This document shows, in pieces, positions 28,873 through 37,513 of a stretch of 64,000 bases of DNA. A model generated the notes under the pieces. It saw nothing but the letters and a program-made list of their open reading frames with translations. It made no database searches and was not told where the DNA came from. Position numbers and translations under genes: made by a program. Within the stretch, counting starts at the first letter, position 1. Each line of letters begins with the position of its first letter. This DNA comes from Solirubrobacter sp963724195 (GTDB taxonomy: Bacteria > Actinomycetota > Thermoleophilia > Solirubrobacterales > Solirubrobacteraceae): NCBI GenBank assembly GCA_963724195.1, contig CAVRTQ010000016.1:372001-436000 (forward strand). The letters are read 5' to 3'.

Positions 28873-30597
28873 CTACGTCGCGGAGCGGACGGACTCCCAC
28901 ACGCGGCGGTGGAGGTCGACGTTCTCGGTCCGGTTGGTGCGGACGCAGATGATCGTCGAGCGCTCGGCGGCCAAGGCGCGGTCCAGGGCGTCGCGGAAGC
29001 CGGCCACGTCGGCTGCTCGCTCCCAGCCCAGGCCGTACAGAGCCGCTGCGTGCGAGAAGTCCAAGCCGTGTGGCGTGGCGATGTGATCGACGTACGGGGC
29101 GCCCTGCCCGGCGGCGGGCAGGAACTCGAAGATCCCGCCGCCGTCGTTGTCGATCAGGACGATCACGAGCTTCAAGCCCAGCCGTGAAGCGGCCAGCAGT
29201 CCGCCGACGTCGTGCGCCAGAGCGACGTCGCCGATCAGCAGCACGACCGGCCCGCGCGCCACCGCGGCGACGCCGAACGCCGTGGACACCGTGCCGTCGA
29301 TCCCGTTGGCGCCGCGGTTCGACAGCACGCGGAACGACGCAGGCCGCGCCGGGAAGAAGGTCTCGACGTCGCGGACGGGCATGGAGGAGGCCACGATCAT
29401 CGTCGCCTCGTCCGGGAGCCGCGAACCGAGCTCCGCGGCGATCCGCGGCTCGCTCAACTCCGGCCCCAGAGCCGACGCGATCGCGCCGGCGGCGACGCGG
29501 TCCGCCGCGTGCCAGCGCTCCAGCCACGACCGTTCGCGGCGCTTGCCCACCAACGAGGTGAGCTCCGCGAAGACCGCGCGAGGGTTGGCGGCGAGGATCA
29601 TGCCGACCGAGCCGTCGGGGTCTTGCCACGCGGACTCGGCGTCGAAGCTGACCTGCAGCGCGGACGAGGCGGCGAGCCAGGCGCGCAGCGGCTTGGACGT
29701 GGGCAGGTCACCCACGCGCACCACGAGATCCGGCTCCACCGACGCAGCGAACGACGGGGACCGCAGCAGCGCGTCGTAGTGGGCCACAGCGGCGGGACCG
29801 CGGCGCGCGCCCGACAGCGGATCGGCCAGCAGCGGCACACCCGCGCGGTCGCAGAACGCGTCCAGCGCCGCGCCGAGCCGCGGGTCGCGCTCGGTGCGCC
29901 CGGCAACCACCACGGGCTTCGAAGCGCCGCCCGCCTGCCGCACGAGGTCGTCGATCAGGCCGGTGTCGGGCACGCGCGGGACCGGGGGACGGCTGAGCCA
30001 CGGCCGGCCGTCCTCGCGTCCGGCGACGACGTCCACGTCGGGCACCCCGGCTTCGCCGTCCGGCACGAGCGGCTCGCGGAACGAGAAGTTCAGGTGCACG
30101 GGACCGGGCCGCCCGTCCACGGCGGTCCAGAACGCCCGGCACGCGAGCTGCCGCAGCCAGCGCACACGGGCGGGTGAGGCGGGGAAGTCGTCGACCTCGA
30201 AGAACCACTTGGCGGCGCGCCCGTACAGCCCGATCTGGTCGATCGTCTGCCCGGCGCCGACGGCCCGCAGCTCGGGCGGCCGGTCCGCCGTCAAGATCAA
30301 CAGCGGGACCCGTGCCTCGAACGCCTCGTGGACAGCGGGCGCGTAGTTCGCGGCCGCCGTCCCGGACGTGCAGACCAACGCGGGCGGGATCCCCGTCGCC
30401 TTGGCCAGCCCGAGCCCGAAGAACGAGCCGGACCGCTCGTCGATGTGCGAAGTCGAGCGCAGGCGGGAATCCCGCGCGAACGTCAGCGCCAACGGGGTCG
30501 AACGCGACCCGGGCGAGGTGCAGGCATCGCGCAGGCCGCAGCGGACGAGTTCGTCCACGAAGGCGCGCAGGCAGAGGTAAGTGTCGGTTCCGGGCAT
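28873..30597 (-). CDS. menD: 2-succinyl-5-enolpyruvyl-6-hydroxy-3-cyclohexene-1-carboxylate synthase
   Basis: 574-residue ThDP enzyme adding a succinyl semialdehyde unit from 2-oxoglutarate to isochorismate. N-terminal signature CTSPGSRSTPLALTFAR, with the catalytic Glu region HIDERSGSFFGLGLAKATG. The ThDP/Mg segment reads LLIGDVALAHDVGGLLAASR then IVLIDNDGGGIFEFLPAAGQ. ATG 30597 chosen (GTG 30609 possible). It is divergent from menH, with 14 bases between start codons. Frame intact. Confidence 0.95.
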   Translation of the reverse strand: MPGTDTYLCLRAFVDELVRCGLRDACTSPGSRSTPLALTFARDSRLRSTSHIDERSGSFFGLGLAKATGIPPALVCTSGTAAANYAPAVHEAFEARVPLLILTADRPPELRAVGAGQTIDQIGLYGRAAKWFFEVDDFPASPARVRWLRQLACRAFWTAVDGRPGPVHLNFSFREPLVPDGEAGVPDVDVVAGREDGRPWLSRPPVPRVPDTGLIDDLVRQAGGASKPVVVAGRTERDPRLGAALDAFCDRAGVPLLADPLSGARRGPAAVAHYDALLRSPSFAASVEPDLVVRVGDLPTSKPLRAWLAASSALQVSFDAESAWQDPDGSVGMILAANPRAVFAELTSLVGKRRERSWLERWHAADRVAAGAIASALGPELSEPRIAAELGSRLPDEATMIVASSMPVRDVETFFPARPASFRVLSNRGANGIDGTVSTAFGVAAVARGPVVLLIGDVALAHDVGGLLAASRLGLKLVIVLIDNDGGGIFEFLPAAGQGAPYVDHIATPHGLDFSHAAALYGLGWERAADVAGFRDALDRALAAERSTIICVRTNRTENVDLHRRVWESVRSAT

Positions 30598-30611
30598 GAT
30601 GAGGCGCACAC

Positions 30612-31352
30612 ATGCTGCCGCCGCTGATCCTGCTCCACGGCTTCACGCAGACCCGCCAATCCTGGCGGCGAACGGCAACAGCGCTGGGCTCACGCTATCG
30701 CGCCATCACCCCGGACCTCCCCGGCCACGGCCAGGCGGCCCTGCGGACGCCGAGCTTCGACGCCGTCACGGCCTACCTCCGAGCCCTTGCCCCGCAAGCG
30801 CCGTTCACGCTCGCCGGGTACAGCATGGGCGGCCGGATCGCGCTCCACGCCGCGTTCACGCTCCCGCTCGACCGCCTCATCCTGGTCGGCGCGAGCCCGG
30901 GTCTCCAAGACCCGAAGGAGCGCGAGCAGCGCAGGCAGGCGGACGAGACCCTCGCCGCCAAGATCGAGGCGATCGGCGTCGAGCAGTTCGCGCGCGAATG
31001 GGGGAGCCTCCCGCTGTTCACCGGCCAGCCGGACAACGTCCGAGCCGCGGCCTACGCCGACCGCCTGCGCAACACGCCGCACGGTCTCGCGCAAGCGCTG
31101 CGCGGCTTCGGGACCGGCCACATGGAGCCCCTGTGGGATCGTCTGCCGGAGCTGACGATCCCGGTGACGCTGATCACCGGTGAGCGCGACGAGAAGTTCC
31201 GGGCCCTCGCCGAGGAGATGGCGAAACGGCTACCGAACGCGCAGCACGTGACGATCCCGAACACGGGCCACGCACCGCAACTCGAGGACCCCCAAGCAGT
31301 CGCGCAAGCCATTCACCAATCGGGCTCGCCCTCTTCGTCGGCCTCCGCGTAG
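30612..31352 (+). CDS. menH: SHCHC synthase, alpha/beta hydrolase
   Basis: 246 residues. It eliminates pyruvate from the MenD product to form 2-succinyl-6-hydroxy-2,4-cyclohexadiene-1-carboxylate. Oxyanion-loop motif LLHGFTQTRQSW, nucleophile GYSMGG (about residue 74), Asp in GERDEKF, His in NTGHAPQLEDP. The last 40 bp overlap antisense with the small acidic gene. It is the only plus-strand gene between menF and menE, so it needs its own promoter within or next to the menD start. Confidence 0.93.
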   Translation: MLPPLILLHGFTQTRQSWRRTATALGSRYRAITPDLPGHGQAALRTPSFDAVTAYLRALAPQAPFTLAGYSMGGRIALHAAFTLPLDRLILVGASPGLQDPKEREQRRQADETLAAKIEAIGVEQFAREWGSLPLFTGQPDNVRAAAYADRLRNTPHGLAQALRGFGTGHMEPLWDRLPELTIPVTLITGERDEKFRALAEEMAKRLPNAQHVTIPNTGHAPQLEDPQAVAQAIHQSGSPSSSASA

Positions 31353-31567
31353 TCGTCGCCGTCGAAGTCCTCTTCGAGCAACTCGTCGAACGCGGCGCTG
31401 TCGCGCATGATCGGGTCGGTCGAGTGCTGGTCGCCGTGTCCGGCGTGGTCGATGAGATCGGCTTCGGCGAGCTCAAAGCCTTCGCTTTCGCCCTCGCCGG
31501 CTTCGATCAGGGGTGCGAGCGCGGGGTCGACTGGATCGCCCGGCGACTCAGGCCATTCAGGTGCCAT
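31313..31567 (-). CDS. Small acidic protein, unknown
   Basis: 84 residues, strongly acidic (the C-terminus DELLEEDFDGDDYAEADEEG), with a central HGDQHSTDPIMRDSAAFDEL segment that looks conserved rather than random. It follows menC by 20 bases on the same strand and overlaps the menH end by 40 bp. Family not recognised. Confidence 0.5.
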   Translation of the reverse strand: MAPEWPESPGDPVDPALAPLIEAGEGESEGFELAEADLIDHAGHGDQHSTDPIMRDSAAFDELLEEDFDGDDYAEADEEGEPDW

Positions 31568-31587
31568 GGCCGAACCCTACAAGGCGC

Positions 31588-32571
31588 TCACGCCAGACCG
31601 GCGGTCTGCGGCACTTCTATGACGCCGTCGCGAGGTGTGAGCGCTCCCGCCGGGGCCAGCGTGGCCAATCCGCAGGAGCGGGTGATGCGCAGCGCGGCGG
31701 CGGTGTGGACGGCGGCCGCGATCCCGCGCGGGCCGTCGAAGGTGGAGGCGAGATAGACGTCGGCGCCCGCCGCCCGCGCGGCGCGCGCGTCGGCCAGCAC
31801 GCCGGTGATGCCGCCGCGCGTGACCTTCAGGCACACCGCGCGCGTCGCGCCCGCGCCCGGCGAATGGGTCTCGTCCATGGCGATCGTGACCTTCGTCTGC
31901 GCCTGCACCTCACGCAGCAGCTCGACCCCGTGCACCGGTTCCTCGCACAGCTCGAGCCCGACCGGCTCCAGGGAACGCAACGCCGCGAGCGCGACCTCGA
32001 CCGTGCCCCAGGCGCCGTTCGCGTCGACGCGGATCCCGACCTCCGGCCCGACCGCCGCGCGCACCGCGGCCAACCGGCCGGCGTCGTCACCGATCCCGAC
32101 TTTGACCTTCACGCACCGGAACCCGGCCCGTGCGGCGGCGGCCGCGGCCGCGGCGGCGCCCGCGCGGTCCTCGGCCCCGATCGTCGCGTTCACGGGCACG
32201 GCGCCGACCGCGCGCGGGTCGATCAGCCGCGCCAGCGGCGTCCCGGTGCGGCGCGAGGCGTGGTCCCACAGGGCGAGGTCGATCGCCGCCAGCGCCTGGG
32301 GGAGATCCCGCTCGGCGCGACAGGCCTCCAGCACGTCGGCCGTCGGCTCCAGCCCGCGCAACACCTCGGCGTAGACGTCCAACGCCGCGCGCACGGACCC
32401 CATCGACACCCCGTCGTACGGCTCCAGCGGCGCCGCCTCACCCTCGCCCCACAGCCCGTCGGGGAGGTCGAGGCGCACCACCAGCACCTCGCGCTCGCGC
32501 AGCTCACCCCACGAGGCGCGCAGCGGCGAAGGGAGCGTGAACCGCTCGGTGCGGACGCTCAGCGCGATCAC
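31588..32571 (-). CDS. menC: o-Succinylbenzoate synthase
   Basis: 327-residue enolase-superfamily dehydratase forming o-succinylbenzoate. The Lys pair is in CVKVKVGIG, the metal ligands in VDANGAW, ELCEEPV and AMDETHS. GTG 32571 overlaps the menA stop (GTGA). The reading frame stays open upstream through menA in another phase, but the family N-terminus (TERFTLPSPLRASWGELRER) fits this start. Confidence 0.93.
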   Translation of the reverse strand: MIALSVRTERFTLPSPLRASWGELREREVLVVRLDLPDGLWGEGEAAPLEPYDGVSMGSVRAALDVYAEVLRGLEPTADVLEACRAERDLPQALAAIDLALWDHASRRTGTPLARLIDPRAVGAVPVNATIGAEDRAGAAAAAAAAARAGFRCVKVKVGIGDDAGRLAAVRAAVGPEVGIRVDANGAWGTVEVALAALRSLEPVGLELCEEPVHGVELLREVQAQTKVTIAMDETHSPGAGATRAVCLKVTRGGITGVLADARAARAAGADVYLASTFDGPRGIAAAVHTAAALRITRSCGLATLAPAGALTPRDGVIEVPQTAGLA

Positions 32572-33435
32572 TTGGACAGCAGCAGCCCCGCCGACAGGAG
32601 TACGCAGAACGCGAGCTGCAGCATCCCGGTCCGGGCGAGCGCGCCGTTGAGCGACGGCCCGTCGACCTTGTTGCGCACGGTGCGCACGATCGGCGCCGCG
32701 ATCGGGAGCGAGAGCCACGGCAGCAGCAGCCACGGCGTGAGGTGCTCGCCGCCGAACACCCAGGCCAGCGGCGCCGTGGCGAACGCGAGGTAGACGATCA
32801 CCGCGTACGCGACGCGCGCGCGGTCGCGCCCGAGCCGCACCGCGAGCGTGCGCTTGCCCGCCCGGCGGTCGGTCTCCAGGTCACGCGTGTTGTTGACCAT
32901 CAGGATCGCGGTCGCGAGCAGGCCCGACCGGCACCGCGAGCACGAACGCCTCCCACGGCAGCTCCTGCGTCTGCGCGAAGAACGTGCCGGTGACGGCGAC
33001 GATGCCGAAGAACAGGAACACGAACACCTCTCCCAGCCCTTCGTACCCGTACGGGCGCGGTCCGCCCGTGTAGAGCACGCCGGCGAGGATCGAGAGCAGG
33101 CCGATGAGCAGGATCTGCCAGCCCGCGACGACGACCAGGTAGACGCCGACCAGCACGGCGAGCCCGAACGCGACGTAGGTCGCGATCAGCACCTGCTTGG
33201 GCGGGACGAGGCCGCCGGCCGTCACCCGCACCGGGCCGAGCCGGTCCTCGGTGTCCGCGCCGCGGCGCGCATCGGAGTAGTCGTTGGAGAGGTTCGTGCC
33301 GATCTGGATCAGCAGCGCGCCGAGCAGCGTCGCGATGAACGTGAGCGGATGGAAGGTGCCGAGCGTCGCCGCGTAGGCCGTGCCGACGAGGACCGGCGCC
33401 GCCGCGGCGGGCAGCGTCTTCGGCCTCGCGGCCAT
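32568..33435 (-). CDS. menA: 1,4-dihydroxy-2-naphthoate polyprenyltransferase (one frameshift)
   Basis: UbiA-family membrane prenyltransferase joining the polyprenyl tail to dihydroxynaphthoate. First Asp motif NLSNDYSDARRGAD (about residue 58) and second NNTRDLETDRRAGKRT. About eight to nine hydrophobic helices. One extra base near 32922, just before the second Asp motif, breaks the frame; corrected length 288. ATG 33435 (TTG 33438 possible). It lies between menB and menC on the same strand. Confidence 0.93.
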
Positions 33436-33459
33436 CAACCAGATGTGGCAGGCGGACTG

Positions 33460-34281
33460 TCAAGATGCTCGCTTGGGGAACTGGGAGAAGTCGGGCTGGC
33501 GCTTGGCCTTGTAGGCCTCGCGCCCTTCCTTGGCCTCGTCGCTGCCGTAGAAGAGCAGGTTGGCGTCGTGGGCGAGCTGCTGGATCCCCGCCATACCGTC
33601 CTCCTCAGCGTGAAAACTCAGCTTTGCGAGGCGCAGGGCGAAGGGGGAGAGCGCGAGCATCTCGTGGCACCACTTGACGGTTTCGGCCTCGAGCTCCTCG
33701 AGCGGGACGACGGTGTTGACGAGGCCCATGTCCAGCGCCTGCTGCGCGTCGTACTGGCGGCACAGGAACCAGAACTCCTTGGCCTTCTTGGGGCCGACGA
33801 GCCGGGCCAGGTACGACGCGCCGTAGCCGCCGTCGAAGGAGCCGACGCGCGGGCCGGTCTGCCCGAAGCGCGCGTTGTCGGCGGCGATCGTGAGGTCGCA
33901 CACGAGGTGCAGGATCTGCCCGCCGCCGATCGCGTAGCCCGCGACCATCGCGATCACCGGCTTCGGCAGGCGGCGGATCTGGACGTGCAGGTCGGTCACG
34001 TGGAAGCGCCCGACGGACTTGCCGCCCGGCACATAGCCCGTGTCGCCGCGGACGTTCTGGTCACCGCCGGAGCAGAACGCGAGCGGGCCCTCGCCGGTGA
34101 GGACGATCACCCCGACGGTCTCGTCCTCGCGCGCCTTCTCCAGCGCGTCGGAGATCTCGATGATCGTCTCCGGGCGGAAGGCGTTTCGCACTTCCGGCCG
34201 GTTGATGGTGATCTTGGCGATCCCGTCCCCGGACAGCTCGTACCGGATGTCCTGGTAATCGGCGGCGGAGGTCCAGTTCAC
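33460..34281 (-). CDS. menB: 1,4-dihydroxy-2-naphthoyl-CoA synthase
   Basis: 273-residue crotonase-fold enzyme closing the second ring. Markers: ITINRPEVRNAFRPETI, FCSGGDQNVRG, VIAMVAGYAIGGGQILHLVC (oxyanion), GPRVGSFDGGYGASYLARLV and the C-terminal SDEAKEGREAYKAKRQPDFS. GTG start at 34281. It is nearly back to back with menE (5 to 30 bases between starts). Confidence 0.95.
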   Translation of the reverse strand: MNWTSAADYQDIRYELSGDGIAKITINRPEVRNAFRPETIIEISDALEKAREDETVGVIVLTGEGPLAFCSGGDQNVRGDTGYVPGGKSVGRFHVTDLHVQIRRLPKPVIAMVAGYAIGGGQILHLVCDLTIAADNARFGQTGPRVGSFDGGYGASYLARLVGPKKAKEFWFLCRQYDAQQALDMGLVNTVVPLEELEAETVKWCHEMLALSPFALRLAKLSFHAEEDGMAGIQQLAHDANLLFYGSDEAKEGREAYKAKRQPDFSQFPKRAS

Positions 34282-34297
34282 GGCGGATGACCATAGC

Positions 34298-34313
34298 TAG
34301 TCTCGGCGCTGTG
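34298..34313 (+). promoter_or_regulatory. Possible -10 box for a leaderless menE transcript
   Basis: TAGTCT (34298-34303) fits TAnnnT and ends seven bases before an in-frame GTG at 34311, the spacing expected if transcription starts at the start codon. No ribosome site precedes the GTG. No convincing -35 was found. Confidence 0.35.
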
Positions 34314-35434
34314 CTGGCAATACAGACACCAGCGGGGTCGTTGACGTACGACGAGCTGGAGGAACGTGCCGCATCCGTGCGCATCTCCGCCCCCCGCGTG
34401 GCCTTGGCGATGCCCCCGTCGCTGGACTTCGCCATCGCGCTGTATGCGTGTCTGCGCGCCGGCGTGGAGGTGGTGCCCGTGGACCTGCGCGAGCCCTCGT
34501 GGCGGACGGCCGGGGCCGCGCAGGTGATCACGGAGATAGACAACGGCGAACAGGAGAACGGCGACGGGTTCGGCCTGATCGTGCACACGAGCGGCACGAC
34601 CGGCGTGCCCCGGCCAATCGCTCTTTCGCTCTCCCAGATCCAGGCGAACTCGGACGCCGTGACCTCGGTCATCGAGCCGGGCCGCTGGCTGTGCCCGTTG
34701 CCGCTCTCGCACATCGGCGGGCTGATGGTGCTGCTGCGCTCCTGGCTCACGCGCACCACCGCCGTGCTCGGCCCGGCCGACACGGAGGACGTGACGGTCG
34801 CGTCGCTGGTCCCGACCCAGCTCGCGCGCCTGATCCACCGGCCGCCGCCGGCCGCGTTGCAGTGCGTGATGCTCGGCGGCGCCCCGGCGGACCCGACCCT
34901 GCTGGTCCGCGCCCGTGAAGCCGGCTGGCCCGTGCGCCCGTCCTACGGGCTCACCCAGGCGTGCAGCGCGGTCACCCTGGCCGACGTGGGGGACGTCTCG
35001 TCCTCGGGCCGCCCACTGCCGGGCCTTTCCGTGACCCTGGCCGATGACGGCGAGATCATCGTCGCCGGGCCGTCCGTGGTCGGCGGCGTCCACGCGACGG
35101 GAGACCTCGGTTCATGGGACGGCGACCGGCTCGTGGTTCACGGGCGCAAGGTCGACACGATCGTCAGCGGCGGGGAGAACGTGATGCCCCAGGAGGTCGA
35201 GGCCGTGCTGCTCTCGCACCCCGCGGTGGCCGAGGCCGCGTGTTCGGCCGACCCGATCCGCGAGTGGGGCGAGGCGGTGACCGCGTTCGTCGTCCTCCGC
35301 GCGCCCGCGCCGGATCTGCGCGACGTTCGCTGCGGGAACGCCTGGCGCCGTTCAAGGTTCCAAAAGCCATCGAGGAAGTGGCGGAGCTACCTCGCAACGC
35401 GGCGGGCAAGATCCTGCGCCGCGAGTTGGCGTAG
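34311..35434 (+). CDS. menE: o-Succinylbenzoate--CoA ligase (frameshift near C-terminus)
   Basis: ANL-family ligase of about 373 residues that activates o-succinylbenzoate. P-loop-like LIVHTSGTTGVPRPIALS, then CPLPLSHIGGL, SYGLTQACSAV, ATGDLGSWDGDRLVVHGRK and GGENVMPQEVE. The C-terminal catalytic Lys lies in NAAGKILRRELA, reached after a shift near 35325 (two extra bases fit best, restoring DVLRERLAPFKVP). ATG 34287 would add eight residues; GTG 34311 is preferred for the promoter reason given separately. The last 48 bp overlap the convergent AbiEi-like gene. Confidence 0.92.
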
Positions 35435-36228
35435 GACCTCCTCCGGGTCGGTCGAGATGTTCCTCGCGGAAGCGCAGGACGACGAACCCGTTGGCCCTGA
35501 GAACGGCGTCCTGAATGCGGTCGTCGCGTTGTGGTGCGCGCGCGGTCGTGGTGGTCGCCGTCGATCTCGACGTTGAGCCCGGGCCAGCGGAAGTCGAGCT
35601 CGAAGCCGAGATGGTGCGTGTTGATGACCGGTTCGGGGAGCCGGGCGCCGCGGATCAGCTTGAGGAACCGGTCCTCGAGGCCCGACCGCGTCCCGGCGCT
35701 GCCGCTCTTGTGCAGTTCGAGAGCGCGGTCGAGCGTCTTGGTGCGCCGTTTGATCGCGCGTCGGGTTGAAGCGCTTGTGGAACTCGGCCTGATGGATCAC
35801 GTTCGCGAGCTGCTCGGGCATGAGTGTGCGGCTCATGTCGAACAGGACGCGGGCGACCGTGCAGACCGGGATGGCGTCGCGCACCAAAGACTCACCGAGG
35901 AGCAGGCGAGCCGGCACGATCTCGAAGCCTGCTTGCACGCGGCGCCGCTTAGGCACGGCCACTTGAATCGTCCGCTCGGGGAAGCGCGAGATCCGCCAGT
36001 ACCGCCCGCCGCTGAACCCGGTGAGCGCGGCTCCGTCACCCGCGGCGTACACGGCCGCGAGCCATTCACCCTCGCGCGACAGCTTGGGATGGCCGACCGC
36101 GTACACCCCGCGGTACTTCGGGAACAAGCGCCCGGCCCGCACGTCCTTCCAGACCTTGTCCTTGTCCAGGCCGGTCGAACGGATCACGCCGTGCTGGCGG
36201 CCGCGTTGGTGTAACGAAGTTCGCTCAT
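35387..36228 (-). CDS. AbiEi-type winged-helix / DUF559 (Vsr-like) nuclease-fold fusion (frameshifts)
   Basis: Residues about 1-60 resemble the N-terminal AbiEi_4 domain of type IV antitoxins: RQHGVIRSTGLDKDKVWKDV, AGRLFPKYRGVYAVGHP. A middle part follows (LTGFSGGRYWRI, IPVCTVARVLFDMSRTLMPE). The C-terminal third is DUF559-like: LEDRFLKLIRGARLPEPV, GFELDFRWPGLNVEIDGDHH then DDRIQDAVLRANGFVVLRFR, with Glu, Asp and ExD positions compatible with a PD-(D/E)XK nuclease. Frame changes lie near 36200, 35768, 35541 and 35475; corrected length is about 279 residues. No partner AbiEii-like toxin is adjacent. ATG 36228 lies inside a long palindrome. The stop overlaps the menE end by 48 bp. Confidence 0.7.
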
Positions 36229-36247
36229 AGGCGAGGTTCGTTACACC
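36208..36247. promoter_or_regulatory. 40-bp palindrome centred on the start codon of the AbiEi-like gene
   Basis: Outer arms GGTGTAACGAA (36208-36218) and TTCGTTACACC (36237-36247) are perfect complements. Inner arms TCGC (36221-36224) and GCGA (36231-36234) share the same centre, 36227.5. The start codon (36228-36226) sits in the six-base apical loop. As DNA it looks like a dimer operator; as RNA it would hide the start codon in a hairpin. Characterised AbiEi antitoxins bind inverted repeats in their own promoter, which makes autoregulation the first hypothesis. Confidence 0.8.
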
Positions 36248-36290
36248 TAGGCCCGGCCGCGAGAATTCGCCCCCCGCTACATTGCCTGTG

Positions 36291-36365
36291 GCCCTCGCAA
36301 CTGGCGCTTAGGTGGAGAACCACCGGGGAGCGGCGGGCGTTCAAACGGTCGCGCGCCTGGGCATC
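36291..36365 (+). ncRNA. ZTP (pfl-type) riboswitch upstream of serC
   Basis: The conserved ZTP-aptamer blocks appear in order: ACTGGCG (36300-36306), a P2 hairpin GGTGG-AGAA-CCACC, CGGGGAGCG, a variable linker, and GCCTGGGCA (36355-36363). P1 can form between GCCC.CGC (36291-36298) and GCG..GGGC after the P2 block. The P1 5' strand CCTCG (36293-36297) is also complementary to CGAGG of the serC ribosome site (36381-36385), suggesting translational control with ligand turning expression on. The aptamer call is from remembered consensus, not a covariance search. Confidence 0.82.
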
Positions 36366-36391
36366 TTTCATCGCGATCAACGAGGAGTCAC

Positions 36392-37513
36392 GTGTCCGCT
36401 ACTGACACCGCCCTGACCATTCCCGACGAGCTCAAGCCCGCGGATGGCCGCTTCGGCTGCGGCCCGTCGAAGGTTCGTCCCGAGCAGCTGGCGCGGCTCG
36501 CCGACACCGACGCCGCCGCGCTGATGGGCACGTCGCACCGGCAGAAGCCGGTCAAGAACCTCGTCGGCCAGGTCCGGGACGGGCTCAAGGACCTGTTCCA
36601 GGTGCCCGAGGGCTATGAGGTCGTGCTCGGCAACGGCGGGACCACCGCGTTCTGGGACGCCGCGACGTTCGGGCTGGTCAAGGAACGCGCGCTGCACCTG
36701 ACGTACGGCGAGTTCAGCTCGAAGTTCTACAAGTCGACCAACGACGCGCCGTTCCTGCAGGACTCGATCGTCGTCAAGGCCGACGCGGGTGACGCGCCCG
36801 CCCCGACGTCCGACCCGTCCGCCGACGTCGTCGCGTGGGCGCACAACGAGACCTCGACCGGCGTGATGGTCCCGGTCGAGCGCGTCGGCGACGGCCTCGT
36901 CCTGATCGACGCCACGTCGGGCGCCGGCGGCCTGCCCGTCAACAGCGCGGACGCCGACGTCTACTACTTCGCCCCGCAGAAGTGCTTCGCCGCCGACGGC
37001 GGCCTGTGGCTCGCGCTGATGAGCCCGGCGGCGCAGGAGCGGATCGGCGAGATCGCCGCCACGGACCGCTGGATCCCCGAGTTCCTGTCGCTCAGCACCG
37101 CGCTGGACAACAGCCTCAAGGACCAGACGTACAACACGCCGGCGATCGCCACGCTGATCCTGCTCGCCGACCAGCTCGAGTGGATGAACGGCCTCGGCGG
37201 CCTCGACGCCTGCGTCGCGCGCACCACGGCCTCGTCCGACCACCTGTACGGCTGGGCTGAGTCCACGAGCTACACGACGCCGTACGTCAAGGACCCGGCC
37301 AAGCGCTCGCTCGTGGTCGGCACGATCGACTTCGACGACGCGGTCGACGCCGCGGCGGTGGCCAAGACGCTGCGCGCGAACGGGATCGTCGACACCGAGC
37401 CGTACCGCAAGCTCGGCCGCAACCAGCTGCGCGTGGCGATGTTCCCCGCCATCGATCCCGAAGACGTCAAGGCGCTCACCGCCTGCATCGACTACGTGGT
37501 GGAGAACCTCTGA
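36392..37513 (+). CDS. serC: Phosphoserine aminotransferase
   Basis: 373-residue class V aminotransferase of the actinobacterial SerC type: DGRFGCGPSKVRPEQLARL, MGTSHRQKPVKNLVGQVRDG, GNGGTTAFWDAATFGL, AHNETSTGVMVPV, DATSGAGGLPV and the PLP Lys in YYFAPQKCFAADGGLW. It makes phosphoserine from 3-phosphohydroxypyruvate and glutamate, the step after SerA, which is encoded 2 kb downstream. GTG 36392 has GAGGAG five bases upstream, exposed or masked by the preceding riboswitch. Serine feeds glycine and one-carbon folates, which fits ZTP control. Confidence 0.95.
   Translation: MSATDTALTIPDELKPADGRFGCGPSKVRPEQLARLADTDAAALMGTSHRQKPVKNLVGQVRDGLKDLFQVPEGYEVVLGNGGTTAFWDAATFGLVKERALHLTYGEFSSKFYKSTNDAPFLQDSIVVKADAGDAPAPTSDPSADVVAWAHNETSTGVMVPVERVGDGLVLIDATSGAGGLPVNSADADVYYFAPQKCFAADGGLWLALMSPAAQERIGEIAATDRWIPEFLSLSTALDNSLKDQTYNTPAIATLILLADQLEWMNGLGGLDACVARTTASSDHLYGWAESTSYTTPYVKDPAKRSLVVGTIDFDDAVDAAAVAKTLRANGIVDTEPYRKLGRNQLRVAMFPAIDPEDVKALTACIDYVVENL

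Noticed and set aside
35387..36228. Complete type IV toxin-antitoxin pair
   Set aside because: Only the antitoxin-like domain is present; no AbiEii/DUF1814 nucleotidyltransferase gene is on either side.
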